In this document: positions 14,491 to 23,461 of the stretch, in pieces | How positions within the stretch are numbered: position 1 is the stretch's first letter | Layout of the letters: every line of letters starts with the position of its first letter | Source: Bacillota bacterium | Lineage (GTDB): Bacteria; Bacillota; Clostridia; Clostridiales; Clostridiaceae | Direction: 5' to 3' | DNA length: 39,164 nucleotides | NCBI GenBank assembly: GCA_023445445.1 | Contig: JAEXLD010000076.1 | Location: forward strand, 1 to 39,164 | Translations under genes and position numbers: made by a program | The notes under the pieces: model-generated | Databases searched by the model: none | Seen by the model: the letters and a program-made list of their open reading frames with translations, nothing else | What the model was told of the DNA's origin: nothing

Positions 14491-16227
14491 TTATTTTAGT
14501 GTTTTTTTCAAGGCTTTTAGTACAACCTTTGGATCTTTCTTATATGGTGTTACTGGTATTACTTCTTTATGTTTTACACCTAGTAATGTATATACTGCTA
14601 TTCTTGCAGCACGTACTGAATATTCTTCTGTAAATACCATGTCTTCTGGAATTTCCACAAATTGACCAATCATAGCGAAGTTAGTTGAACCTTCTGGAAC
14701 TACTTTAGGTCTATCTGTAATTTTTCTTGGTTGGAATTGTGAATCTATATATGGCATCATACATGGAATTACATTTACTACTGAATCCATAATTTCATCA
14801 ATATCCTTTTCAAAATGAAGATGATATATAAGTTCTGTTAGTATTTCTTTTCCTGTGCAATCTTTCATTGGTTTCTTTATATAATCACCTTTTTTATCTG
14901 TATAAAGTCCATATCCCCAAAAAATAGTTGTATCCATTGGTTGATTTTTAAAATGTGGTTGTGCTGCAACTACTATACTCATTAACCAACTTGAATCTTT
15001 AAAGGTCATTAATGCTCCACTTCCTGGTATATTTCCTGAAAATTGCTCAATAAGCTTTAGCAATTTATTCCCTTTACAAGTTACAGTAAAACTTTCCCAA
15101 TTAGTGTTATCTGGATTTTTAAAGAATGGTGTTGGATTTCCAAGTCCTATCTTTTTCTTAGCAACCTTCTCCCAAAGTTCTCCTGACATAGGCTTTTCTA
15201 CTTTATATTCTGGTGCTGAATTAAAATCTCCTAAAGTTGCATTATCAGTCATGCAACCAGTAGTCATAAGACATATATCATCCTCTTTTAATTGTATTAT
15301 TCTTTCGCCTTCTAGATCCTTTATATGAATTGCCGTTGCTGTTATTTCATCACCTGGTTTGAAATCAATATCTGTAACTGTAGCATTTATACTAAAATCT
15401 ACATTTTTGCTTACTAAATATTCTTTTAATGGAATAATAACTGACTCATATTGATTGTAAGGTGTACGAGTTACTCCTTCTAAGGTTTCAATTCTTGTAA
15501 ATTCAAATATCATACGGTCCATATATCTTTTAAATTCAAATAAACTAGACCACTTTTGAAAAGCAAAGGTAGTTTGCCACATATACCAGAAGTTTGTAGT
15601 AAAGAAATGTGGTGTATGTCTAAACCAATCTTCTATAGTTAAATCATCTAATTTTTCTTCTGGCATCATCATTAATTTTCCTAATGCTAATCTATCAGCA
15701 TTATTAAATCCCATTTTAGTTACATCTATAATTTTACCATCCTTATCAATTATACGAGCTTGAGAATGAGTGGGATGTAATTTATCAAAATTTAATATTT
15801 CTTCTGTTACACTCATTCCAGGCATATCTATTGATGGTATGCTTTTAAACAATTCCCAAAAATTCTCATATGTTTCTTCATTTAGCATTCTGCCACCACG
15901 TGCAATAAAACCATTTATAGCATCTCCAGCTCCATCATTACTTCCACCTAAAACCTTAAGTCCTTCAATTATATGAATATTTTCTCCTTCAAAATTACAA
16001 TCTCTTATTAAGTATGCTGCTCCCGCCAATGAAGCTAGCCCACCTCCAATAAAATAGGCTTCTTTTCCATGGTTTTCTTCAAAGCTCTCACTAAAGCTTA
16101 CAAAAGCTTCTTTTTTATCTTTATTGTCTTTTATTTTCTTTGCAGCAGCTGCCACAGCAGCTGCTCCTGCTATAGCTCCAACAATTAGCAAAGGATTTAC
16201 TTTGCTATTTTTTTGTTTTTTACTCAT
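14491..16227 (-). CDS. ohyA: Oleate hydratase family protein (MCRA family, FAD-dependent)
   Basis: Oleate hydratases add water across the cis-9 bond of unsaturated fatty acids, making 10-hydroxy acids and detoxifying them. The ATG at 16227 follows AGGAAG and gives 578 residues; a TTG five codons earlier is less likely because it precedes that site. Residues 57-74 (AYFIGGGLASLAGAAYLI) are the FAD-binding motif; NDGAGDAINGFIARGGRMLNEETYENFWELFKSIPS follows at 97-132. Many characterised enzymes have RGGREM where this has RGGRML, so the usual catalytic glutamate is replaced by Met114, as in the monomeric Rhodococcus-type subfamily. A hydrophobic Ala-rich segment at 11-29 followed by lysines suggests a membrane anchor. 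Confidence 0.92.
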   Translation of the reverse strand: MSKKQKNSKVNPLLIVGAIAGAAAVAAAAKKIKDNKDKKEAFVSFSESFEENHGKEAYFIGGGLASLAGAAYLIRDCNFEGENIHIIEGLKVLGGSNDGAGDAINGFIARGGRMLNEETYENFWELFKSIPSIDMPGMSVTEEILNFDKLHPTHSQARIIDKDGKIIDVTKMGFNNADRLALGKLMMMPEEKLDDLTIEDWFRHTPHFFTTNFWYMWQTTFAFQKWSSLFEFKRYMDRMIFEFTRIETLEGVTRTPYNQYESVIIPLKEYLVSKNVDFSINATVTDIDFKPGDEITATAIHIKDLEGERIIQLKEDDICLMTTGCMTDNATLGDFNSAPEYKVEKPMSGELWEKVAKKKIGLGNPTPFFKNPDNTNWESFTVTCKGNKLLKLIEQFSGNIPGSGALMTFKDSSWLMSIVVAAQPHFKNQPMDTTIFWGYGLYTDKKGDYIKKPMKDCTGKEILTELIYHLHFEKDIDEIMDSVVNVIPCMMPYIDSQFQPRKITDRPKVVPEGSTNFAMIGQFVEIPEDMVFTEEYSVRAARIAVYTLLGVKHKEVIPVTPYKKDPKVVLKALKKTLK

Positions 16228-16343
16228 AACATTCTTCCTCAACTTTCCATATATATTATATATTGTATTATAATTATAATTTATTTAACTGTAAAAGTAT
16301 TTAGAAAATTAATTTTTTATTATTTTGATATATTATAAAAAAA

Positions 16344-16364
16344 TACAGTACCTTCCGTACTGCA
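16344..16364 (-). terminator. Rho-independent terminator of trxA-trxB
   Basis: On the minus strand CAGTAC, a GGAAG loop and GTACTG form a stem (extended by G-U and T-A pairs), followed by a run of seven T. It lies just after the trxB stop. Confidence 0.85.
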
Positions 16365-16371
16365 TTCTTTA

Positions 16372-17238
16372 TTATTTTCTTGATAACTCATCTAAATATT
16401 TTACTGCACTTAAAGAAGCTATATTGCCTTCTCCAGCAGATTTTATATATTGATAAGGTTTCCCTACACAATCACCAGCAGCAAAGCAACCTGGTATATT
16501 AGTTTTCATTAGTCTATCAACTGCAATATGTCCTTCTTCCATTTTTAATCCTGGAACCAACTGTCCTGGAGAAATTGAATCCTTTAAAATAAATACAGCG
16601 TTAGTTTCTATTTCACTATTTTTTAAAAGTAATTTTGTAACCTTTAGTTCACCAATAACTTCTTCTGGCTTATCTTCTACTAATGTTACACTATCATTTA
16701 AGTTATACTTTCCCTTATACATAGGAATATAATATACTTTACCAGCAATTTCAGAAACATAATTTGTTTCATCTTCTGCTTCTTTATTGTGCCCTATTAT
16801 TGTTACAGTTTTATTTCTATACAAAGGTGCATCACAAGTTGCACAATATCCTACACCTTTCCCTAAAAATTCTTCTTCTCCCTTAATAGGTCTTGTATAT
16901 TCTATTCCAGTAGCTATAATAATAGATTTTGCTTCAAAGGTTTTATCATTTGCCATTAAAGCAAAGTATTCTCCCATAGCATATATGCTATTTATTCTTT
17001 CTTCTATTATTTCAATATTCATTTCATTTAAATGTTCTTGAAACTTTTCTTTTAACAATTCTCCAGTAACATTATAAAAACCTAGATAATTATTTATTTT
17101 AGGTGCCTTAACTATTTTATTAGTTAAATTTTTATTGCCAAATATGATAAAATCCTTATTTCTTATTCTTGCATTTAATGCAGCTGATATACCAGCTGGA
17201 CCACTTCCAATAATAGCAATATCATATCTTTTATCCAA
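16372..17238 (-). CDS. trxB: Thioredoxin reductase-like flavoprotein of the ferredoxin-dependent (FFTR) type
   Basis: The 288-residue FAD protein reduces thioredoxin through Cys132-Ala-Thr-Cys135. FAD motifs are normal: IIGSGPAGISAALNA at 9-23 and GCFAAGDC near the C-terminus. The middle domain, which in classical TrxB binds NADPH through GxGxxA and HRRxxxR, instead reads TIIGHNKEAEDET and YYIPMYKGK (146-177), so both NADPH motifs are missing. This pattern, and the slightly short length, match the ferredoxin-dependent flavin thioredoxin reductases described from Clostridium acetobutylicum and Gloeobacter. It lies 13 bases after trxA and probably takes electrons from reduced ferredoxin; that is inference from motifs. 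Confidence 0.9.
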   Translation of the reverse strand: MDKRYDIAIIGSGPAGISAALNARIRNKDFIIFGNKNLTNKIVKAPKINNYLGFYNVTGELLKEKFQEHLNEMNIEIIEERINSIYAMGEYFALMANDKTFEAKSIIIATGIEYTRPIKGEEEFLGKGVGYCATCDAPLYRNKTVTIIGHNKEAEDETNYVSEIAGKVYYIPMYKGKYNLNDSVTLVEDKPEEVIGELKVTKLLLKNSEIETNAVFILKDSISPGQLVPGLKMEEGHIAVDRLMKTNIPGCFAAGDCVGKPYQYIKSAGEGNIASLSAVKYLDELSRK

Positions 17239-17251
17239 AATGCTACCTCTA

Positions 17252-17566
17252 TTATAGATGCTTAATTACAACAGCCTTTAAAGAATCCTTTGGCATAAAC
17301 CCTACTAAAGTATCAACTGGAGTACCATTTTTAAATATCATTAAAGTTGGAATGCTTGCAATTTGATATTTGTTTGCTAGATTTTCATTTTCATCCACAT
17401 CAATTTTTACAAATCTTGCATTGCTAACTTCCTTAGAAACCTCTTCAACCACAGGTGCAATCATTTTGCATGGGCCACACCAAGTTGCCCAAAAATCAAC
17501 TAATACAACACCTTCATAATTTAAAACTACTTCATTAAAATCTACTTCTGATACATGTTGAACCAT
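17252..17566 (-). CDS. trxA: Thioredoxin
   Basis: The 104-residue thioredoxin has the redox motif WATWCGPCKMIAP at about residues 26-38, the buried aspartate in VLVDFWA and the cis-proline segment IASIPTLMIFKNG. It is complete and cytosolic. The ATG follows AGGAGG. It is the first gene of an operon with the thioredoxin reductase downstream. A GC-rich palindrome resembling CsoR/CstR operators sits between its promoter and the ribosome binding site, suggesting induction by copper, persulfide or another thiol stress rather than constitutive expression. Confidence 0.97.
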   Translation of the reverse strand: MVQHVSEVDFNEVVLNYEGVVLVDFWATWCGPCKMIAPVVEEVSKEVSNARFVKIDVDENENLANKYQIASIPTLMIFKNGTPVDTLVGFMPKDSLKAVVIKHL

Positions 17567-17584
17567 ATAAATCTACCTCCTGAT

Positions 17585-17601
17585 ATACCCCTAAGGGGTA
17601 T
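17585..17601. promoter_or_regulatory. CsoR/CstR-like operator before trxA
   Basis: ATACCCC and GGGGTAT form a perfect seven-base inverted repeat around TAA in an otherwise very AT-rich gap. CsoR-family repressors (Cu(I)-sensing CsoR, persulfide-sensing CstR, FrmR) bind sites of the form ATACCC-n-GGGTAT. It lies about ten bases downstream of the -10 box and directly before the ribosome binding site, a repressor position. The regulator gene is not in the window. Confidence 0.65.
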
Positions 17602-17611
17602 TTATAAGTTA

Positions 17612-17641
17612 ATTTTACTATATTTTTATTTAATTAGTCAA
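17612..17641 (-). promoter_or_regulatory. Sigma-A promoter of trxA-trxB
   Basis: Minus-strand TTGACT (17636-17641) and TAAAAT (17612-17617) are 18 bases apart. The start site would fall near 17605, immediately before the CsoR-like palindrome. Confidence 0.62.
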
Positions 17642-17677
17642 TATTCTCTATAGGTATTCTGTCCATTTTCTATAATA

Positions 17678-19390
17678 TTATTTCTTTAAATTTAAAAATT
17701 GTGATTCATATAACTCTCTATACAATCCACCATTTTCTAGAAGTTCTTCATGACTTCCCTTTTCTTCTATTCCCTTATCTGTTAAAACTAATATTTCATC
17801 TGCATTTTTTATTGTAGATAATCTATGAGCTACAACTATTGTAGTTCTTCCTTTACACAATTCCTCTAAGGATTTTTGAATCATATATTCTGTTGTATTA
17901 TCTAAAGCAGATGTTGCTTCATCTAAAATTAAAATTGGAGGATTCTTTAAAAATACTCTTGCAATAGATATTCTTTGCTTTTGTCCACCAGAAAGTTTAA
18001 CTCCTCTTTCACCTATATAGGTATTATAGCCATCTGGTAAGTTCATTATAAACTCATGTATATTAGCTCTTTTTGCAGCTGTAATTACTTCTTCATCAGT
18101 AGCTTCATGATTACCATATAAAATATTTTCTTTAATAGTTCCAGTAAATAAGAAAACATCTTGTTGAACTATTCCTATATTTCCTCTTAAGGATTCTAAT
18201 GTAATTTTATATATACTTTTATTATCTATTGTAATATCTCCGCTACTAACATCATAGAACCTTGGGATTAAATTACAAAATGTAGTTTTTCCACCACCAG
18301 AAGGACCAACTAGTGCTAGCATTTCTCCTGCTTCAATCTTTAAATCAATACCTTCTAATATGTTCTTTTCATCGTAGCTAAAATGTACATCTTTAAATTC
18401 AATGTCTCCATTAACATTTTTTAGTTCTATATTACCATCTTCTTCTACTTCTTCATCTATAATTGATATAAATCTCTTAAAGCCTGTCATACCATTTTGA
18501 TATTGTTCCATAAAACTTACTAATTTCTTTATTGGTTGTGTAAATAGTTTAATATATAATAAGTAAGCAAAGAAATCTCCTAAATTTATATAATTAAAAT
18601 AGGTAAATATTCCGCCTGCTATTAATGAAATATAATCTAATATATCTATACCAAAACCTACGCCTGCACCATATTCAGCCATTACTTTATAGGCTTTTGA
18701 TCTAGCCCTTTTAAACCTATTATTTCCTCTTTCGAACTTATCTATTTCATATTCATGAGATACAAAGGCTTTTGTTATTCTAATTCCTGAAAGTGAATTT
18801 TCAAGATTTGAATTAACTGCTGAAGTTTCAACTCTAGTTTCCATAAATGCATTAAGCATTTTATTTTTTTGCTTCCAAGTAAATAAAACTATAAATGGGA
18901 TAAATGCAAATATAATTAAAGTTAGTGGAATATTTATTGTGCATAATACTATAAATGATCCTAAAAGCATAACAGCTGAAATAAATAAATCTTCTGGTCC
19001 ATGATGAGCTAGTTCTGATATATCCATAAGATCATTAATCATTCTGCTCATTAAATCTCCTGTTTTATTATTATCAAAATATGTATTAGGTAGTTTTTGC
19101 AAATGTAAGAACATATCCTTTCTCATATCTCCTTGCATATGGACTCCCATAACATGTCCATAATATTGCATGAAGTATGCACATGCTGCTTTAACTAAAT
19201 AAATTGCAATTAATGTAATTGCAAAAACAGCAAGCATTCTAATATCTTTATTAGGGATACTATCATTTACTAATGTTCTAGTCATCATAGGATAAACTAA
19301 ATCACAAGCTGCGGCTATTAATGCAACTGATATGTCTAAGAAAAATAATTTCTTATGTGGCTTATAATAACTAATAAATCTTTTTACCAT
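17678..19390 (-). CDS. ABC exporter half-transporter (MsbA/BmrA type, fused membrane and ATPase domains)
   Basis: The 570-residue protein has six membrane segments in about residues 15-290 and a C-terminal ATPase domain. Walker A is GPSGGGKTT (362-370), the ABC signature LSGGQKQR (466-473), Walker B ILILDEATSALD (486-497), and the switch histidine is in VAHRLS (His522). This architecture belongs to homodimeric or heterodimeric multidrug/lipid exporters. No partner half-transporter lies next to it, so a homodimer is likely; the substrate cannot be told. GGAGG precedes the ATG. I see no good hairpin terminator after the stop. Confidence 0.92.
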   Translation of the reverse strand: MVKRFISYYKPHKKLFFLDISVALIAAACDLVYPMMTRTLVNDSIPNKDIRMLAVFAITLIAIYLVKAACAYFMQYYGHVMGVHMQGDMRKDMFLHLQKLPNTYFDNNKTGDLMSRMINDLMDISELAHHGPEDLFISAVMLLGSFIVLCTINIPLTLIIFAFIPFIVLFTWKQKNKMLNAFMETRVETSAVNSNLENSLSGIRITKAFVSHEYEIDKFERGNNRFKRARSKAYKVMAEYGAGVGFGIDILDYISLIAGGIFTYFNYINLGDFFAYLLYIKLFTQPIKKLVSFMEQYQNGMTGFKRFISIIDEEVEEDGNIELKNVNGDIEFKDVHFSYDEKNILEGIDLKIEAGEMLALVGPSGGGKTTFCNLIPRFYDVSSGDITIDNKSIYKITLESLRGNIGIVQQDVFLFTGTIKENILYGNHEATDEEVITAAKRANIHEFIMNLPDGYNTYIGERGVKLSGGQKQRISIARVFLKNPPILILDEATSALDNTTEYMIQKSLEELCKGRTTIVVAHRLSTIKNADEILVLTDKGIEEKGSHEELLENGGLYRELYESQFLNLKK

Positions 19391-19471
19391 ATATAACCTC
19401 CTATATTGCTACAAATTATTATTACTTAATAATAACTTTCTTTAGTAATTATTTCAAGTGGCTCTAATAAT

Positions 19472-19894
19472 TTATCTGTAAATATCAACTATTAAACCTT
19501 GTATTTCATCTATAGATGCAGCAATATTTAGATTTTCCATTTCTCCCTTTAAAAGTGCCTCTGTTAATTCTTCTAATTTCTTATCTATTGTATCCACTGT
19601 TACAAAATACTGTGTTTGCCAAAAGCTAACATCTTTTTTAGTATCATACATAAATTTTAAAATAGATTCTAAATACTCCTTAATTATTTTTTTATAGGCA
19701 AGTACATCTCCATAAGTTTTAGTAATAACTAATCTGCTTCCTTTTTTATGAATATCCTCTATCATCTTCTTTAATTGCTCTTCTGACTTTCTATCTCTTG
19801 CTTGATTAAAGCTTTGAGAAAAGTCTTTTTTTTCAGATACTATTTTTCTATCTTGGCTAACTATACTTTTTCTATTAATTCTTCCAATTTCCAT
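19472..19894 (-). CDS. YaaR family protein (DUF327)
   Basis: From the ATG at 19894 (MEIGRINRKSIVSQ, ribosome binding site AAAGGGTGA) the protein has 140 residues. An earlier in-frame start at 19945 would add 17 hydrophobic residues before the ribosome binding site and is rejected. The body is charged and helical (LKKMIEDIHKKGSRLVITKTYGDVLAYKKIIKEYLESI, then the ending AASIDEIQGLIVDIYR), matching the DUF327/YaaR family of Firmicutes, whose function is unknown. No membrane segments or signal peptide. It diverges from the P-type ATPase gene. Confidence 0.85.
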   Translation of the reverse strand: MEIGRINRKSIVSQDRKIVSEKKDFSQSFNQARDRKSEEQLKKMIEDIHKKGSRLVITKTYGDVLAYKKIIKEYLESILKFMYDTKKDVSFWQTQYFVTVDTIDKKLEELTEALLKGEMENLNIAASIDEIQGLIVDIYR

Positions 19895-20032
19895 AACTTT
19901 CACCCTTTCATAAAATATTATAACATTAAAAATTATTAAGCTCACTTTTTATATGTATTATTATTAATAAATTTAAATACAATATATTTATATAGGTTTT
20001 CATAAATATATTTTTAATTTGGAGGTTTTTAA

Positions 20033-22663
20033 ATGTGGTTTAACAAAGAATCTAAAGAAATTGTAAATGAACTATCCACTGATTTAATAAATGGTCTTTC
20101 TTCTTCGGAAGCCAAACTACGATTGGATAAAAACGGATTAAATAAAATTGAAGGAAAAAAGAAAAAATCTATACTTCAACTTTTCTTAGCTCAAGTTAAT
20201 GATATTATGATTTATATTTTATTAATTGCTGCTATTATTTCTTTTATAGTTGGGGAATATAGTGATTCAATTATTATATTAATAGTAATATTTATTAATG
20301 CAGTTATAGGAGTTATCCAAGAATCTAAGGCTGAAAAAGCTTTAGAGGCTCTGAAAAATATGTCAACTCCAAAGGCAATTGTGAAAAGAGATGGAAATAT
20401 TATAGAAATTCCCTCAGAAGAAGTAGTGGTTGGTGATATTATAGTTATTGATGCTGGAAGATACATTCCTGCTGATTTAAGAATAGTTGAATCTGCTAAC
20501 TTAAAAATTGAAGAATCAGCCTTTACTGGTGAATCTGTACCTTCTGAAAAAAATTCTAACGTTATTACTGAAAATGTAGATGTTCCTATTGGTGACCAAC
20601 ATAATATGGCATTTATGTCTACCTTAGTAACCTATGGTAGAGGTACTGGAATAGTGGTTAATACAGGAATGAATACTGAAATAGGTAAAATAGCTAAAAT
20701 GCTTGATGATGAAGACGAAAATATTACACCTCTTCAAAAGAAATTAGCTGAACTTGGGAAAATACTTGGCTTTGCCGCAGTTGGTATTTCAATAATAATG
20801 TTTATAATATCAATATTCCAAGGAAGAGATCTTTTAGAAATGTTTATGACTTCTATAAGTCTAGCAGTAGCAGCTATTCCTGAAGGATTGCCAGCTATTG
20901 TTGCAATAGTATTAGCTCTTGGTGTACAAAGAATGATTAAAGAAAATGCAATTATTAGAAAATTGGCTTCTGTTGAAACCCTAGGTTCAGTTAATATAAT
21001 TTGTTCAGATAAAACAGGTACATTAACTATTAATAAGATGACAGTAAAAAAATATTACGTAAATGGACAAATATATAATTTAGAGTCAATAGATATTAAA
21101 AATAAAGAAACTAAACTTTTGACCCATGGAATGATATTATGTAACGATGCAACATCAAAGGATGGTGTTCAAACTGGAGATCCAACTGAAGTTGCCTTAA
21201 TAGATGTTGGAAATAAAATAAACATTTTTAAAGATGATTTAAATAAAAAATTTAAAAGAGTAAATGAAATCCCTTTTGACTCTGATAGAAAACTTATGAC
21301 TACTGTAAATTCTTATGAAAACAAGTATTATGTTTTTACTAAAGGTGCTATAGATAGCATACTAAAAATCTCAAGTAAAATACTAACAAATGGTGAAATA
21401 AAAGAATTCACTAATAAGGAAAAATCTGAAACCTTAGATGCTTCTAACTTAATGTCAGATGATGCCTTAAGAGTTTTAGCCCTTGCTTATAAACCTATAG
21501 ATAATGAACATGTTCCAATAGATGAATTAGAAAATAACCTCATATTTGTTGGTCTTATGGGAATGATTGACCCTCCTAGAGAGGAAGTAAAAGGTTCTAT
21601 AGAATTAAGTAAAAAAGCTGGTATTAGAACCATAATGATAACTGGAGATCATAAGAATACTGCTGTTGCTATAGCAAAGGAATTAGGAATTGTAGAAGAT
21701 ATTTCTGAAGCTATGTCTGGAAGTGAAATAGATAGCTATTCTGAAGATGAATTTACAAAGGTTGTTAATAATTTTAAAGTTTTTGCAAGAGTATCACCAG
21801 AACATAAAGTGAAAATAGTAAAAGCCTTTAAATCTTATGGAAACATAGTTTCAATGACAGGTGATGGTGTTAATGATGCCCCATCCTTAAAAGCAGCTGA
21901 TATAGGTGTAGCTATGGGTATTACTGGAACTGATGTTGCTAAAGGTGCTGCAGATATGGTGTTAACAGATGATAACTTTACAACAATAGTAAAAGCTGTA
22001 GAAGAAGGAAGAAATATCTTCAATAATATAAAAAAATCAATAATCTTTCTTCTAAGCTGTAATCTAGGTGAAATAGTTGCATTATTTTTTGCAATTCTAC
22101 TGAATTGGCCTGCTCCTCTTTTACCTATTCATATACTTTGGGTAAATTTAATAACAGATAGTTTCCCAGCCTTATCTTTAGGTGTTGACCCTGGAGATAA
22201 AGGAGTAATGGATTTACCTCCTAGAAATCCTAAAAAAAGTTTATTTTCTGGAAGAACTGGTATTTTATTAATTCTAAATGGAATACTCATAGGTGGTACC
22301 ACATTATTTGCATTTGTATTAGGAGAATATTTATATCCTGACTCCTTAAGACATGCTCAAACTATGGCTTTTGTTGTCCTTAGTGTTTCACAACTTTTCT
22401 ATTCTCTTGCTATGAGAAATGAAACTAAATCATTATTTCAAGTTGGTGTATTTAAGAATAAGTTGCTAATAGCTTCATTAATATTTGGCATAGCAATACA
22501 ATTTGCAATAATCACTATCCCATTTACAGCTAATATATTTAAAGTATATTCTTTATATTTAAAAGACTGGGGAATAGTAATATTAATTTCATTAATTCCT
22601 TTTGCAATTAACGAAATAGTTAAGATTTTCTTTAGAGCTAGTGATAAGAAAAAGGCTGCCTAA
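20033..22663 (+). CDS. Calcium-transporting P-type ATPase (P2A, PMR1/PacL-like)
   Basis: The 876-residue pump exports a cation, probably Ca2+, at the expense of ATP. The phosphorylated Asp326 is in CSDKTGTLT; TGES at 165-168 is the dephosphorylation loop; GDGVNDAPSLKAADIGVAMG is the hinge motif. Membrane helix 4 has AAIPEGLPAIVAIVLALG (Glu284), helix 5 CNLGE and helix 6 NLITDSFPAL, which match the Ca2+-coordinating Asn/Glu and Asn-xx-Thr-Asp of SERCA-type pumps. A Mn2+ or mixed role cannot be excluded. The N-terminal domain is a normal cation ATPase N domain. TTGGAGG precedes the ATG. An 11-base AT-only inverted repeat (19981-19991 with 20002-20012) lies in the 5' leader. Confidence 0.92.
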   Translation: MWFNKESKEIVNELSTDLINGLSSSEAKLRLDKNGLNKIEGKKKKSILQLFLAQVNDIMIYILLIAAIISFIVGEYSDSIIILIVIFINAVIGVIQESKAEKALEALKNMSTPKAIVKRDGNIIEIPSEEVVVGDIIVIDAGRYIPADLRIVESANLKIEESAFTGESVPSEKNSNVITENVDVPIGDQHNMAFMSTLVTYGRGTGIVVNTGMNTEIGKIAKMLDDEDENITPLQKKLAELGKILGFAAVGISIIMFIISIFQGRDLLEMFMTSISLAVAAIPEGLPAIVAIVLALGVQRMIKENAIIRKLASVETLGSVNIICSDKTGTLTINKMTVKKYYVNGQIYNLESIDIKNKETKLLTHGMILCNDATSKDGVQTGDPTEVALIDVGNKINIFKDDLNKKFKRVNEIPFDSDRKLMTTVNSYENKYYVFTKGAIDSILKISSKILTNGEIKEFTNKEKSETLDASNLMSDDALRVLALAYKPIDNEHVPIDELENNLIFVGLMGMIDPPREEVKGSIELSKKAGIRTIMITGDHKNTAVAIAKELGIVEDISEAMSGSEIDSYSEDEFTKVVNNFKVFARVSPEHKVKIVKAFKSYGNIVSMTGDGVNDAPSLKAADIGVAMGITGTDVAKGAADMVLTDDNFTTIVKAVEEGRNIFNNIKKSIIFLLSCNLGEIVALFFAILLNWPAPLLPIHILWVNLITDSFPALSLGVDPGDKGVMDLPPRNPKKSLFSGRTGILLILNGILIGGTTLFAFVLGEYLYPDSLRHAQTMAFVVLSVSQLFYSLAMRNETKSLFQVGVFKNKLLIASLIFGIAIQFAIITIPFTANIFKVYSLYLKDWGIVILISLIPFAINEIVKIFFRASDKKKAA

Positions 22664-22707
22664 GAAGCTCAAAAGAATAATTTAAGAAATTCACATTACT
22701 TCAATAT

Positions 22708-22745
22708 AATAAGGTAGAAACTTAATATAAAGTTTCTACCTTATT
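22708..22745 (+). terminator. Terminator after the P-type ATPase gene
   Basis: A perfect 16-base stem (22708-22723 with 22730-22745) with a six-base loop is followed by a T-run. It stands between converging genes and may also end the amino acid ABC operon on the minus strand. Confidence 0.88.
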
Positions 22746-22758
22746 TTTTTATTTTTTA

Positions 22759-23451
22759 TTACTTCATTGTTTCATTGTAAAAGTTCCCAGTAGTTAATAC
22801 TCCATTATTCATTGAATAAATCCTATCTGCAACTTTTTCAGCAAAACTCATATCGTGAGTTATAATTAACATACTCATACCATCCTTAGCTAAGGACCTT
22901 ATTAACTCTGCAACTTCTCCAGTTAATCCTGGATCTAAAGCTGAAGTAGGTTCATCAAAACACATTAATTTAGGATTTAATGCTAGAGCTCTCCCTATGG
23001 CAACTCTTTGCTTTTGACCACCTGATAGTTGGTATGGATAGCTATTTATCTTATCTTCAAGGCCTAAAAATTTTAATATTCCCTTTGCATTTTTCACCGC
23101 CTCTTCTTCTGATTGTTTTAAAACTCTTTTAGGTGCTTCTATTAGATTCTCCAAAACACTCATATGTGGAAAAAGGTTAAAACTTTGAAATACTAGTCCA
23201 ATTTCTCTTCTTGCCTCATTAAATTTATTCTTATCTGCATATACCCCATTATTACATAAATACTTTCCATCTATTTCTATATTTCCATTGTCACAATACT
23301 CTAATCCATTAACACATCTTAATAAGGTAGTTTTTCCTCCACCTGAAGGGCCTACTATTACTACTATTTCTCCAGAATTAACTTCTAAATCTATTCCCTT
23401 TAGAACTTCTGAGTTTCCAAATTTCTTTTTTAATCCTTGAATTCTTAGCAT
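22759..23451 (-). CDS. Polar amino acid ABC transporter, ATP-binding protein (GlnQ-like)
   Basis: The ATPase subunit powers the importer encoded with the two upstream genes. The ATG at 23451 (MLRIQGLKKKFGN) follows an AGGGGGG site and gives 230 residues; starts further upstream overlap the permease gene and add nothing family-like. Walker A GPSGGGKTT (34-42), signature LSGGQKQR (142-149) and Walker B LMCFDEPTSALDP (162-174) are intact. The N-terminal region and the Q-loop LVFQSFNLFPHMSVLEN are typical of the polar amino acid subfamily. It is ten bases after the permease. Confidence 0.93.
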   Translation of the reverse strand: MLRIQGLKKKFGNSEVLKGIDLEVNSGEIVVIVGPSGGGKTTLLRCVNGLEYCDNGNIEIDGKYLCNNGVYADKNKFNEARREIGLVFQSFNLFPHMSVLENLIEAPKRVLKQSEEEAVKNAKGILKFLGLEDKINSYPYQLSGGQKQRVAIGRALALNPKLMCFDEPTSALDPGLTGEVAELIRSLAKDGMSMLIITHDMSFAEKVADRIYSMNNGVLTTGNFYNETMK

Positions 23452-23461
23452 AGTATCCCCC

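Noticed and set aside
19981..20012. Eleven-base inverted repeat in the leader of the P-type ATPase gene
   Set aside because: Both arms contain only A and T; such repeats arise easily at this base composition and no known cation riboswitch features are visible.
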